From: JACNIV01 sp965370415
GTDB lineage: Bacteria; Cloacimonadota; Cloacimonadia; Cloacimonadales; TCS61
Direction of reading: 5' to 3'
NCBI GenBank assembly: GCA_965370415.1
Contig: CBDUTJ010000007.1
Span: 29,151 to 93,150, forward strand
DNA: 64,000 nucleotides
Under the pieces are notes generated by a model, which saw only the letters and a program-made list of their open reading frames with translations, had not been told where the DNA came from and did no database searches. Below, one piece after another: positions 1 through 8,061 of this stretch (the stretch's first letter is position 1; every line of letters begins with the position of its first letter). Both the position numbers and the translations under genes were made by a program.

Positions 1-2501
1 CATTTTCTTACATACGATTTGGATGGCGTTTGTAATTGATAAAAATAAACACCAGAACCAACCAGTTTCCCATTATCATCTTTGCCATTCCAGATCATTT
101 CGCTGCGACCGGGACTCATGTAGCAATCTAATAGAGTTTTGACTTTCTGTCCTTTTATATTGTAGATCTCAAGTTTTACATTTCCCTCTTCCGGAAGATT
201 GAATACTATTTTCGTTTCCGGGTTGAAAGGATTTGGATAGTTGATAATTTGAATTTGTGAGATGGGAATTTCTTCCTCTGCGCTAACCGGATCATAAATG
301 AATTCAAGTGGAATAATAGCAGTTTCTTCTGTGCCATACAAAGCTGAAACACCTGCTATATAGGAATTTCCAATTATCAAATCATTAAACGTGTATTCGT
401 TGAGAAATGCGCTAACTGTTGATTGAAATTCATCATCCAGATAGACGTTGTAACCGGTTGCATTAAAGCCAGCTGGCATTTGCCAGGAGAGAGTTGCATT
501 TTCCATTACCAGGTAAATGGGAGCTGCATTGCCGGGGAATTCATAAGCTCCCATATCTATACCATTACCGCAAACCCTGGGATTACCAGCCAGATCGTAG
601 GCTGGAAGAACTACACCATACGGTAATTCCAATGTGCCGGCATCTATGCAGGGTGAACTTTCGGATAAAGCAAAAGGATTATCTCCAGTTCCATAAAACA
701 GAGGATCTTCATCCAGATTATTATCTGCCCACTCAATGATATTATAGCCTATAGATTGCACTCCATCTAATCCGCCTTCAACAAGAGAATTTTGCACGGA
801 TAAAGTATTTGTATGACCATTGCCACCATCCAGAACAAGTTCCCTTGGAATATCTCCGTAAAGAATGGAATTGTAAATATGAAGTTCCGATTCGTATGAT
901 ACGACAACTGCTCCGCCTGTATAACTTTCATTATCGGATATAGTACTATTTATAAGATTTACATACGCCCCTTCCGAAACCCTTATTGCACTTTCATCAT
1001 TCGGCCAATCTATCATATGACTAACATTATTCGTAATTTGAGCATTGATAATATTTGCAACATATTCAAAATTAGGATAACCATTGTTGTTGATGATAAA
1101 TCCACCCGCTGCAGGGTGTTCATTGTTTAACGGAGTAATGTTATCTATCTTAAAATTTGTTAAATTCACTGTATAACCGTAAGAACCTCTTATTTTACAA
1201 GCTCTCCCGCCTTGTGCATCATGAAGATAAATCCTATCCATATTGATATGAGTATAAGTTGATCTGATTAATGTATATGAACAAAGTTCATAATTTGATA
1301 TTTCAATATTTTGTAAGAAGACATTATGATTCCTTTGTATATAAATTGATGGCATATAATAACTGTTTATCATTTTAAAATTTTTCACGGAATAATCTCT
1401 TTGTAGAAATCCTTCATTTATACCAAGATAATCTCTCGCATAAATATGACCTAAACCCAGTTCCGCATCCAGGATCGTGTTATCCCGTGATTCACCGATT
1501 ACGGAAACATAACTTTTCATGTGAAGCGGAAAATATTGATCATTAAGGCTCGGAGAATACAAACCGTCTGCCACGTGAACTGTTCTATGATGAAGACTAT
1601 CTGCTTTGATCATCGTTAAAGCATAATGAATGTTTTGTAACGGCTCATACGGAGTTAAGCCGCTGTTACTATTATCTCCATCAGCAGCAACATAAAGATC
1701 GTGTTCAACCTGCTCTATCTTACCGTGTTGGATATTATAAGTTATATCACCCGGCTGGTAAATTCCCACATTATTTGATGCATAAAGAAAAAAATAATCG
1801 GGTTCCATTACAGTAAAGGTATCTACGATTACTTCAATGTTTGTAGTGTTAGAAGATCTAAAAATATCGTTGCCTTCTCCTGCAAAATTAAGATAAATGT
1901 TATTTAATATTTCATTATCAAATACTAAATTGGATAACCATAAAAAAATACCACCTCCAATCCAATAAGCATGATTTTTTGTAATTGAATTTCCGATTAA
2001 ATCGGTATAAGTGCTTTTTAAATAGAGACCACCGCCTGTATTTGCTCTATTATTTTTTATAATATTTTTTTTCAGAGTAAAATATACATATTCAGAACGT
2101 ATTCCACCACCCTGTTTGTCATAGTGTCCATATTGATGCCAGCCGGAACCATGCTGAACTACAAAACCGCAGATATACACATTTATTGAATTGTATTCTT
2201 CACCTTCGAGCCTGATAACACTGCCTTGCTGGTTTCCATCCAATATTGTTGTATGTATATCTTGTTCATTACCTGTAAATTCATAATTGGAAACCAGGGA
2301 AATCGACTTATCGATAAAGAGATTTTCAAAATAAGTTCCCGGATATACTCTGATCGTGTCCCCGTTTACGGAAGCATCGATACCTTCCTGGATCACTGTG
2401 TAATCGCCTGTTCCGTTTTGATTGATCTCGATGATTGAAGAATTTAGCAACGAATAAAAACCAACAAGAGTGAACAAAAGAAAAATACTTTTTAATTTCA
2501 T
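1..2501 (-). CDS. Secreted right-handed beta-helix protein with C-terminal FlgD-Ig/T9SS-type sorting domain (partial, 3' end beyond window)
   Basis: An open frame runs leftwards from an ATG at 2501, behind a GGAG Shine-Dalgarno, off the window edge; 833 codons are visible and no stop is reached. The N-terminus (MKLKSIFLLFTLVGF) is a signal peptide. Most of the chain is Asn/Gly/Ile-rich beta-helix sequence of the PbH1 type, with a 'SSPCIDAG' motif and 'DMGAYEF' near residues 670-710. The visible C-terminus holds 'IINYPNPFNPETKI', 'LEIYNIKGQKV' and 'GSGVYFYQL', the FlgD-like Ig fold used as a C-terminal outer-membrane export/attachment signal in FCB bacteria. It probably acts at the cell surface; ligand or substrate is unknown. 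It lies downstream of, and is organised like, the complete beta-helix gene at 2637-4868, suggesting a paralogous pair. Confidence 0.8.
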   Translation of the reverse strand, partial: MKLKSIFLLFTLVGFYSLLNSSIIEINQNGTGDYTVIQEGIDASVNGDTIRVYPGTYFENLFIDKSISLVSNYEFTGNEQDIHTTILDGNQQGSVIRLEGEEYNSINVYICGFVVQHGSGWHQYGHYDKQGGGIRSEYVYFTLKKNIIKNNRANTGGGLYLKSTYTDLIGNSITKNHAYWIGGGIFLWLSNLVFDNEILNNIYLNFAGEGNDIFRSSNTTNIEVIVDTFTVMEPDYFFLYASNNVGIYQPGDITYNIQHGKIEQVEHDLYVAADGDNSNSGLTPYEPLQNIHYALTMIKADSLHHRTVHVADGLYSPSLNDQYFPLHMKSYVSVIGESRDNTILDAELGLGHIYARDYLGINEGFLQRDYSVKNFKMINSYYMPSIYIQRNHNVFLQNIEISNYELCSYTLIRSTYTHINMDRIYLHDAQGGRACKIRGSYGYTVNLTNFKIDNITPLNNEHPAAGGFIINNNGYPNFEYVANIINAQITNNVSHMIDWPNDESAIRVSEGAYVNLINSTISDNESYTGGAVVVSYESELHIYNSILYGDIPRELVLDGGNGHTNTLSVQNSLVEGGLDGVQSIGYNIIEWADNNLDEDPLFYGTGDNPFALSESSPCIDAGTLELPYGVVLPAYDLAGNPRVCGNGIDMGAYEFPGNAAPIYLVMENATLSWQMPAGFNATGYNVYLDDEFQSTVSAFLNEYTFNDLIIGNSYIAGVSALYGTEETAIIPLEFIYDPVSAEEEIPISQIQIINYPNPFNPETKIVFNLPEEGNVKLEIYNIKGQKVKTLLDCYMSPGRSEMIWNGKDDNGKLVGSGVYFYQLQTPSKSYVRK

Positions 2502-2518
2502 AATTTCTCCAAACTTCT

Positions 2519-2581
2519 GTCATTCTCGTGTAAACGGGAATCTAATTAATTTCATAGATTCCCACTTTCGTGGGAATGACA
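2519..2581. repeat. Paired REP-like hairpins (BIME-like)
   Basis: Two short imperfect hairpins lie in inverted orientation: ATTCTCGTGtaaaCGGGAAT and ATTCCCACtttcGTGGGAAT. Together they make a larger palindrome bounded by TGTCATTC and GAATGACA. A single related hairpin occurs at 63862-63886. It sits in the 135-bp gap between the two beta-helix genes and could act as a terminator or mRNA stabiliser. Confidence 0.7.
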
Positions 2582-2636
2582 ATTCTCAAAGAACGAATGC
2601 AGGTGACAATGGCTATTGTCACCTGCAACACACACA

Positions 2637-4868
2637 TTATTTCATCAGGATCATCTTCTTACTTATGACTTTATCTGCTGTTTCCAGTCGATACAGATAA
2701 ATGCCACTGGAAACTGGATTGTTGTTTTCATCTCTTCCGTCCCAGATAACAGAATGCTTACCTTCCGGCAGCTGCCGGATGCCACTGACAAGCTGTTTCA
2801 CCTTCTGTCCCTTCAAATTATAAATTGCAATTTCGATGTTTTCAGTGTTTTCGGTGTTTAATTCAAATGAAATTGTCGTGGTCGGGTTGAACGGATTAGG
2901 ATAGTTGCTAAGATTGATATGTAAAGGTTCTTGTGGACTATTATCTCCGTCTTTCCCCAGCTTGATCAAAGAGAATTGGCTTTCAAAAGGATGCAATGTG
3001 GTCGATTCATATTGTTCTGTCTCAAAATTATATTTCCAGACAATATCGATCTTTCGGATATTTCTTCCGCCGGAAACAAGCTCGAAGCTTAAATTATCGC
3101 TTCTATTTATGGCATCCGTATATGCCATCAGTTGGACAGGATAACCTTCCACTTTACTTGCTCCCACACATACATCACCCTGATAAATTCCTACTTCTAA
3201 AATATTTTCGCCATTTTCGATGTATTCTATCTCTATCATCTCATAATTCGGTTTGTCTTCATAAGTAAAGAATTCTGTTTCCTCTTTCTCGTAAGGCTCT
3301 GATATGCTGAGGCTGTTCCAATGCAGTTCAAATTGTTCATCAACTACAATGGCATAACCTTTCCCGTATTTAAAAGTTCCGGGCTCACTTGTAGCGGTAC
3401 TCATTCCATACCATTGCCCGTTTATTTTGTAAACAAACCAATCTTCCGCACAGATCAAAGTAACATGGTCTAATTGGTCACCCAACGCAAACTGATAAGA
3501 TTGTGTCATTGGAAGCCAGTATCCTACCCAGTTTCTCTGATTCGGATAAACTGTTTTTGTATGATCATCAGGTAAGCGGCTTCCCGGCTCAGGAAGGATA
3601 TAAGAACCATCTTCTTGCGGATCAAGTTTGTAACCGTTATCGGATCTGATTGTGTAAGATGGATCTGACCATAAACCTCCCACATAAGTTAAAACAACAT
3701 CAGGACCATACATAAGAGTCATCGCCTCTGGAAATGGTATCATATCTTCCAGTAATTGATAAGCAATAACAGGGTCGTTACCTTCTCTTTCTAATCTCGG
3801 AAAAGAGACCCAGTTCCAGTGGTTACCTTCGCAATACTTAATATCTATGAGGGTAGGATAGCAACCCATATCCAGGCGTGTTCCGTCCGGATCGATTTCG
3901 TTCGGGTCACCGCTGTCGATACAAGGGCTGCCTTCCAATAGATTAAATTCATAATTAGTTTCCATACAAAAATCAGGATCATCATCAATATTGCCGGTAC
4001 CTGTGTAACCATCTTCGATATCTGAATATGTTACAGTTACAGTACCATTATCGTTGTCAATTTGAGTATCATTTCCGTAAATGATAGAACTAATCACAGA
4101 AAGTGTACCGTACTCTGATATAAAAAATCCAGTATCATTGTTATTAGTATCAGTATTAGTTACAGTACATTCATAAATACCTAAGTTTTGATAATATTGA
4201 CCGGTATCATCGGTTAAATCAATAGAAACTCCGTTATCATAAAACAAACAACCAAGAACTCCTGTATCTGATCGATAACCTAGATATAGGCCAGTATCGT
4301 TGTCATAAACAACATTATAATTAAACCAATCTGACCATCCTACATTGCCTGATGTTTCTTTGCTGTAATAAGCTATATCATTGTTTAGAAGTTCATTCGT
4401 AGTAATTTCAATTCGCTTTTGATTATCTCCCACATAAATTGCAGTACCAAGCCCATCGATGACATTATCATATATTTTAGCCGGTGTTAATCCGTCGAAG
4501 TTAGTAAGTTTAACACCTACAGCTGAACTGCTGCCAATAATTTTAAAACCATGTAATTTCGGTGGGGCTACACCTGGATTATCAATATATGTCATATCTA
4601 TCACAATACCTAAAGACGGTGAACTGAGGTCACCATTGATTATAGTCATTGGAGAACCCTGACTATAAATTTCAAGACTTTTTCCATCAAAATCAAAACC
4701 TTCATATCCATTATAATAACTATATACATGTATGATGTCTCCATTTGAAGCAATATCTATAACATCTTGAATTGAGTCTCCATGATACACATTATAAGTG
4801 GTAGCAAATGATTGTAATGAAAATACAACAATAGAAAGTGCTATTAGTACTATTTTTTTTATTTTCAT
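2637..4868 (-). CDS. Secreted beta-helix protein with C-terminal FlgD-Ig/T9SS-type sorting domain
   Basis: Complete 743-residue protein with a good SD (AAGGAGAATTTAAAG) before the ATG. Residues 1-22 are a signal peptide. Residues ~25-310 are Asp/Asn/Gly-rich parallel beta-helix coils (NDTGLYLGYR, NDTGFFISEYG) ending in a 'SPCIDSGDPNE' motif. From ~340 a separate module begins with 'HWNWVSFPRL'. The last ~90 residues contain 'NLSNYPNPFNPTTTISFEL', 'IAIYNLKGQKV' and 'SGIYLYRL', and the protein ends KKMILMK, as expected for a C-terminal sorting domain of the type IX-like route. Its role is unknown; a surface or extracellular protein that binds or cleaves polysaccharide is possible but not shown by any catalytic motif. 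Confidence 0.85.
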   Translation of the reverse strand: MKIKKIVLIALSIVVFSLQSFATTYNVYHGDSIQDVIDIASNGDIIHVYSYYNGYEGFDFDGKSLEIYSQGSPMTIINGDLSSPSLGIVIDMTYIDNPGVAPPKLHGFKIIGSSSAVGVKLTNFDGLTPAKIYDNVIDGLGTAIYVGDNQKRIEITTNELLNNDIAYYSKETSGNVGWSDWFNYNVVYDNDTGLYLGYRSDTGVLGCLFYDNGVSIDLTDDTGQYYQNLGIYECTVTNTDTNNNDTGFFISEYGTLSVISSIIYGNDTQIDNDNGTVTVTYSDIEDGYTGTGNIDDDPDFCMETNYEFNLLEGSPCIDSGDPNEIDPDGTRLDMGCYPTLIDIKYCEGNHWNWVSFPRLEREGNDPVIAYQLLEDMIPFPEAMTLMYGPDVVLTYVGGLWSDPSYTIRSDNGYKLDPQEDGSYILPEPGSRLPDDHTKTVYPNQRNWVGYWLPMTQSYQFALGDQLDHVTLICAEDWFVYKINGQWYGMSTATSEPGTFKYGKGYAIVVDEQFELHWNSLSISEPYEKEETEFFTYEDKPNYEMIEIEYIENGENILEVGIYQGDVCVGASKVEGYPVQLMAYTDAINRSDNLSFELVSGGRNIRKIDIVWKYNFETEQYESTTLHPFESQFSLIKLGKDGDNSPQEPLHINLSNYPNPFNPTTTISFELNTENTENIEIAIYNLKGQKVKQLVSGIRQLPEGKHSVIWDGRDENNNPVSSGIYLYRLETADKVISKKMILMK

Positions 4869-5289
4869 CTTTAAATTCTCCTTTTAATTTTTTTTCCCTT
4901 TCCGTTTTTTCCTTTCTTCCGGGTATAGAATCAAGGTAGTTCCAATTATCAAGCCACCTACAAAGAAACGTTTATGCAAGTGGTTATGTCAAGTGAATTT
5001 GTTCTTTCCCAAAAAGTAAATATTTATTTCCAAAATTACCTTCCTCTATATACATATCCCAAAAAATGCATAAGTGTGACGCCACCAGTCAAAAAAAATT
5101 GTTAAATGTGAAAATAATTACCTTTTTAGACCTTAAACTGAATAATATTTTATGGAAAAAGTTAAAATCAACTTTCCTAAACCTCTTTCGATAGAACTTT
5201 CATGGAAGATAGATTTCGGAAAGGTTTTATAATAAGATACTTTTTCACTCATTGACAAAATATCAATCAACCAGAAAATTCAATCCAGC
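4869..5289. other. Intergenic region between divergent genes
   Basis: About 420 bp separate the divergently transcribed beta-helix gene and the gene at 5290. No ORF or RNA gene is recognisable. It contains the degenerate inverted-repeat element at 5170-5226 and AT-rich sequence that should carry both promoters. TTGACA-like hexamers exist on both strands (minus strand at 4987-4992, plus strand at 5253-5258), but neither has a convincing -10 partner at standard spacing. Confidence 0.4.
5170..5226. repeat. Inverted-repeat element, 'AACTTTMCGAAACTT' family, degenerate copy
   Basis: The left arm AACTTTCCTAAACCT (5170-5184) pairs imperfectly with the right arm GATTTCGGAAAGGTT (5212-5226). Clearer copies are at 59948-60000 and 63838-63907. 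All three are intergenic. Confidence 0.5.
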
Positions 5290-6018
5290 ATGAAAAATGA
5301 TAATAGAAAATTCAGTCTAATTAGTATTTTACTTTTACTTTCCTGCCTAATTATGGCAGAAGATTTTATTGAATTCAAACAAACAGAAGAGCAACAATAT
5401 AAAGGAAATGTGATTTTTGATGAGATGGTGCTGGCAATGGGTGATATCGCCAGTATAAAAAATATTCGAACAAAAGGAATTACCAATCAGCCACTCGCGC
5501 ATGGTATGTTATCATTCCCTGTGGAAGTTACAGCAATTTTTCCTGATAAATTCAAAGTTAAATTCCAGGAAAAGGAATTCATAATTAATAAAGATAAGGG
5601 GTGGTTGAAATATCCCCGGGGCTATTATGAGAATCTTCCTGAATCTTATGTAAAAACCATATTAGGAAACCTGGAAAGGAACCTGATACGAATCGCTAGA
5701 AATAAAGAGGAATATGAAATCCTGTTCCTGGGAGAAGAGCATATTCTAGATAGGGATTGCCAGAAGCTGCTTCTGAAAAAAGACGGAACAGAAATGATCT
5801 TGTTAATAGACACGGAAAAGCATCTGCCCCTGCAAATGCTGTATGAGAATAAAAATGCTAAAACTCTTTTGGAAAGAACTTACCTGGAATATAGAAAAGT
5901 GGATGGTGTTATGTTTCCGGTACACACTGTTTCTTACGATGATAAAGCACAATTAGTGAGTGAGATCATTATTGAAGAAATTGAGTTAAATATTGTGATT
6001 GATAAAGACGAATTCTAA
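5290..6018 (+). CDS. Secreted hypothetical protein, possibly LolA-like
   Basis: 242 residues with an N-terminal signal peptide (hydrophobic FSLISILLLLSCLIMA, residues ~8-23), so exported to the periplasm or membrane. The rest is soluble, beta-strand-rich and weakly like the outer-membrane-lipoprotein-sorting (LolA-like) fold: substrate-binding strands followed by 'LLIDTEKHLPLQMLYENKN' and 'YRKVDGVMFPVHTVSYDD', the latter a pattern common in LolA-like and zinc-protease-associated proteins ('dG..fP..i'). No catalytic motif is visible. The start lacks a strong SD. It stands alone, convergent with the small lipoprotein gene downstream. Confidence 0.6.
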   Translation: MKNDNRKFSLISILLLLSCLIMAEDFIEFKQTEEQQYKGNVIFDEMVLAMGDIASIKNIRTKGITNQPLAHGMLSFPVEVTAIFPDKFKVKFQEKEFIINKDKGWLKYPRGYYENLPESYVKTILGNLERNLIRIARNKEEYEILFLGEEHILDRDCQKLLLKKDGTEMILLIDTEKHLPLQMLYENKNAKTLLERTYLEYRKVDGVMFPVHTVSYDDKAQLVSEIIIEEIELNIVIDKDEF

Positions 6019-6024
6019 GAAATT

Positions 6025-6303
6025 TTATTGTTTTTTCTTTCTTTTTCGGGTTAACGAAAGTCCTCCAAAACCACCCAGGATGGCAATGTAAAATCCAAAA
6101 TCGTACCACCAGCCGGTATTGTTACGTTCATAAACTCTAATATTATTATTAAATATCTGCATAATAAGAGAGATCGGTGCTATCCAACCATGCCAGATTC
6201 CCCAGAAAAACCCGGCAGGTTTTATCGGAGTATGTTTACCGTCTCCCGGAATGCAGCTAACAATAAGAAATAGAACCAGTAGAAAAAGTACGATTTTCTT
6301 CAT
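6025..6303 (-). CDS. Small lipoprotein with C-terminal membrane segment
   Basis: 92 residues from the ATG at 6303, preceded by AAGGAACAATT; a longer in-frame extension upstream would run through repeat hairpins and is not credible. The N-terminus MKKIVLFLLVLFLIVSC is a lipoprotein signal with the lipidated Cys at 17. A conserved-looking block follows, 'KPAGFFWGIWHGWIAPISL', then 'NTGWWYDFGFYIAILGGFGG' and a basic tail RKRKKK. Similar small 'GFFWGIWHGWIAP...WYDFGFY' proteins are, from memory, widespread in bacteria without assigned function. A C-terminal transmembrane helix with a positive-inside tail is predicted. Confidence 0.7.
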   Translation of the reverse strand: MKKIVLFLLVLFLIVSCIPGDGKHTPIKPAGFFWGIWHGWIAPISLIMQIFNNNIRVYERNNTGWWYDFGFYIAILGGFGGLSLTRKRKKKQ

Positions 6304-6327
6304 AATTGTTCCTTTATTCATTTTTCT

Positions 6328-6433
6328 CGTTCCAACGCTCCTGCGTTGGAATGTATCATTTAATGTTCTACGTCTGTTGTTCCCACGCAGAAGCATGGGA
6401 ACAAGGAATAAAGCTGGGAGCATGGGAACAAGG
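6328..6433. repeat. Cluster of short GC-richer hairpin repeats
   Basis: Contains CGTTCCAACGC-tcct-GCGTTGGAATG (6328-6352), TTGTTCCCa...TGGGAACAA (6377-6404) and a partial third copy ending in TGGGAACAAGG (to 6433). They are related in style to the hairpin at 30984-31008 (CGTTCCCAA...TTGGGAACG). The cluster lies between the lipoprotein gene and the TerB-like gene, both minus strand, and may be an intergenic mobile hairpin family or serve as a terminator. Confidence 0.6.
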
Positions 6434-6457
6434 AAGCTATCAAGTTCTCAGGATTTT

Positions 6458-7048
6458 TTACTTTAAATTAATAACCTCATCTCGTACTTCTTTCTCGATC
6501 TTCTGCATTTCTTCCGGTGGTATATTAAGTTTAGCAGCAATGTCCTTTATAGCTTCCTGTTCAGATTTGTCGAAATCGAAATCGGAAAGGGCAACGTAAT
6601 AACAGAGTCGCAAAAGATAGTGACGTTTATCGGGGTTATTTTGATAGACCATGCAAATGATGCGGATTATCTCATCCAGATCGATCTGACCACTTTCGTA
6701 GTCTTTCAGCAGCTTCTCGAACATCCTGGTGATGATATCCCGTTCATATTTCCCGAACTTTTCGGAAAGATCACTATATTCGTAGGGTCGCTGTTCCAAC
6801 TGGAAAATAAGATCTGAAATGATCCGTTCATGCTCTTCGCCTTTCAGTACATTATCTGCTTTTGCAATATGAATAAGCAGTGCCATACTGCTGGTTACCA
6901 GCGAAAACTCTTCGAATTCTTTTTTTTCCTGTTCGGTTTCTGGAAGGTAATTTCTTATTTTGTTAAAAGATTCCAGGAATTGAGCATCAGTGGTTTGTGA
7001 AGAAGATAACTGCAGAATATTGCCAATTTGTTTGGACCATCTTGCCAT
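6458..7048 (-). CDS. TerB-like (tellurite resistance TerB family) protein
   Basis: 196 residues, cytosolic, all-helical, with SD AAGGAGAGAATT before the ATG. The pattern 'ALLIHIAKADNVLKGEEHERIISDL' (~55-80) and the second half 'RLCYYVALSDFDFDKSEQEAIKDIAAKLNI' (~145-175) match the duplicated acidic, metal-binding TerB/DjlA-N helical bundle, in which an Asp-rich 'AD...' loop is followed by 'E...I..ia..L.i'. TerB-like domains are found in stress and envelope-linked proteins; the specific role is not evident. It stands between a lipoprotein gene and a CsgG-like gene, all minus strand. Confidence 0.7.
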   Translation of the reverse strand: MARWSKQIGNILQLSSSQTTDAQFLESFNKIRNYLPETEQEKKEFEEFSLVTSSMALLIHIAKADNVLKGEEHERIISDLIFQLEQRPYEYSDLSEKFGKYERDIITRMFEKLLKDYESGQIDLDEIIRIICMVYQNNPDKRHYLLRLCYYVALSDFDFDKSEQEAIKDIAAKLNIPPEEMQKIEKEVRDEVINLK

Positions 7049-7088
7049 AATTCTCTCCTTTTGTGATTAATCTAAGATGATCAGTTCG

Positions 7089-8012
7089 TTACTTTAATAA
7101 ACCAATCGTAATTATTAAAGCTCTATCATCATAATCATTAAAAGTGATAGCATAATCAATATTGAGTATTACCTGGAAATTATATGTTCGGAATGCTCTG
7201 ATACCTGCATTAGCAATAAATTCTAAACCATCACCACGCTTATTTTCATCATGTGCAACCCAATGGAATCCCAAAGCTCCGCCAACATACGGACAAATAT
7301 CTTTCTTTGTAAAAAGGTAAGAAGTATAAATATTTGCAGCAAAACCAAAACGAGCTGCCAATTGTAAACCTACTGCAATATTTTTAACTTCATAACCGGA
7401 ACGAAAATCAAGAGCGAATGATCTATCATCAACATCTTGATAACCATGCTGAGGATAAAGATATCCAAAAGATAATCCCCAAAATCTACGAGCACTTCTG
7501 CGTTTTGGAATATCATCTTCTTTTTCCATGATCGCACCTACTTCCACAGTCTGTGCTAACGGTTTTTGTTCAACTACACTCATAGCAATACGCTTCATCA
7601 CAACTTCCAGATCTTCGATTGTATTTGATGTTGTATTGTCCAGAACAGTAGATTGACCCTTATTTACATCGACCAGGTTGTATTGAATTATTATTTTTTC
7701 ACCTAATTTACTCAGATTCGTAATTAAAACCAGATCTGCATCCAGTTTTTTACCGATCTCAACTGCACACACCACTTCAGTACATTGTTCTCCTGCAAGT
7801 GATTCAATTGTTTTATTCTGTGATATTATGTGCATGGAACTCAACTTCTGTATATCATTTTTCAATATACTTTCTGCAGTTTGAATGGATATCTCATCGA
7901 TCCCCAGAGAATAAAAGGGAAGAACTGCAAGTGTCTCTGCAGATAGATTGCCTGCTTGCAATATAGCAAGAATGACAATCATAATTGGTAGTGCTAATAA
8001 TATTTTTTTCAT
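7089..8012 (-). CDS. Outer-membrane-associated protein: CsgG/TolB-N-like domain plus beta-barrel-like C-terminus
   Basis: 307 residues with a good SD (TGGAGGAAAA). Residues 1-25 are a signal peptide ending AETLAVLPF. Residues 26-140 resemble the CsgG/LpoB/TolB-N fold: 'LAVLPFYSLGIDEISIQTAESILKNDI', then 'GKKLDADLVLITNLSKLGEKIIIQYNLVDV'. After a linker with RRSARRFW, residues ~178-307 alternate hydrophobic/aromatic in the style of an OmpA/OmpW-like barrel ('GLSFGYLYPQHGY', 'AVGLQLAARFGFAANIYTSYLF') and end in GLLK. Likely an outer-membrane protein of this lineage; function unknown. Confidence 0.65.
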   Translation of the reverse strand: MKKILLALPIMIVILAILQAGNLSAETLAVLPFYSLGIDEISIQTAESILKNDIQKLSSMHIISQNKTIESLAGEQCTEVVCAVEIGKKLDADLVLITNLSKLGEKIIIQYNLVDVNKGQSTVLDNTTSNTIEDLEVVMKRIAMSVVEQKPLAQTVEVGAIMEKEDDIPKRRSARRFWGLSFGYLYPQHGYQDVDDRSFALDFRSGYEVKNIAVGLQLAARFGFAANIYTSYLFTKKDICPYVGGALGFHWVAHDENKRGDGLEFIANAGIRAFRTYNFQVILNIDYAITFNDYDDRALIITIGLLK

Positions 8013-8061
8013 TTTTCCTCCAGTAAATTTGTGCTTACTTCTTATTTCCTTAAAATAATTG

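Noticed and set aside
6304..6423. N-terminal extension of the small lipoprotein
   Set aside because: It would be encoded by the hairpin repeats at 6328-6433 and would place the lipoprotein signal internally; ATG 6303 has its own SD.
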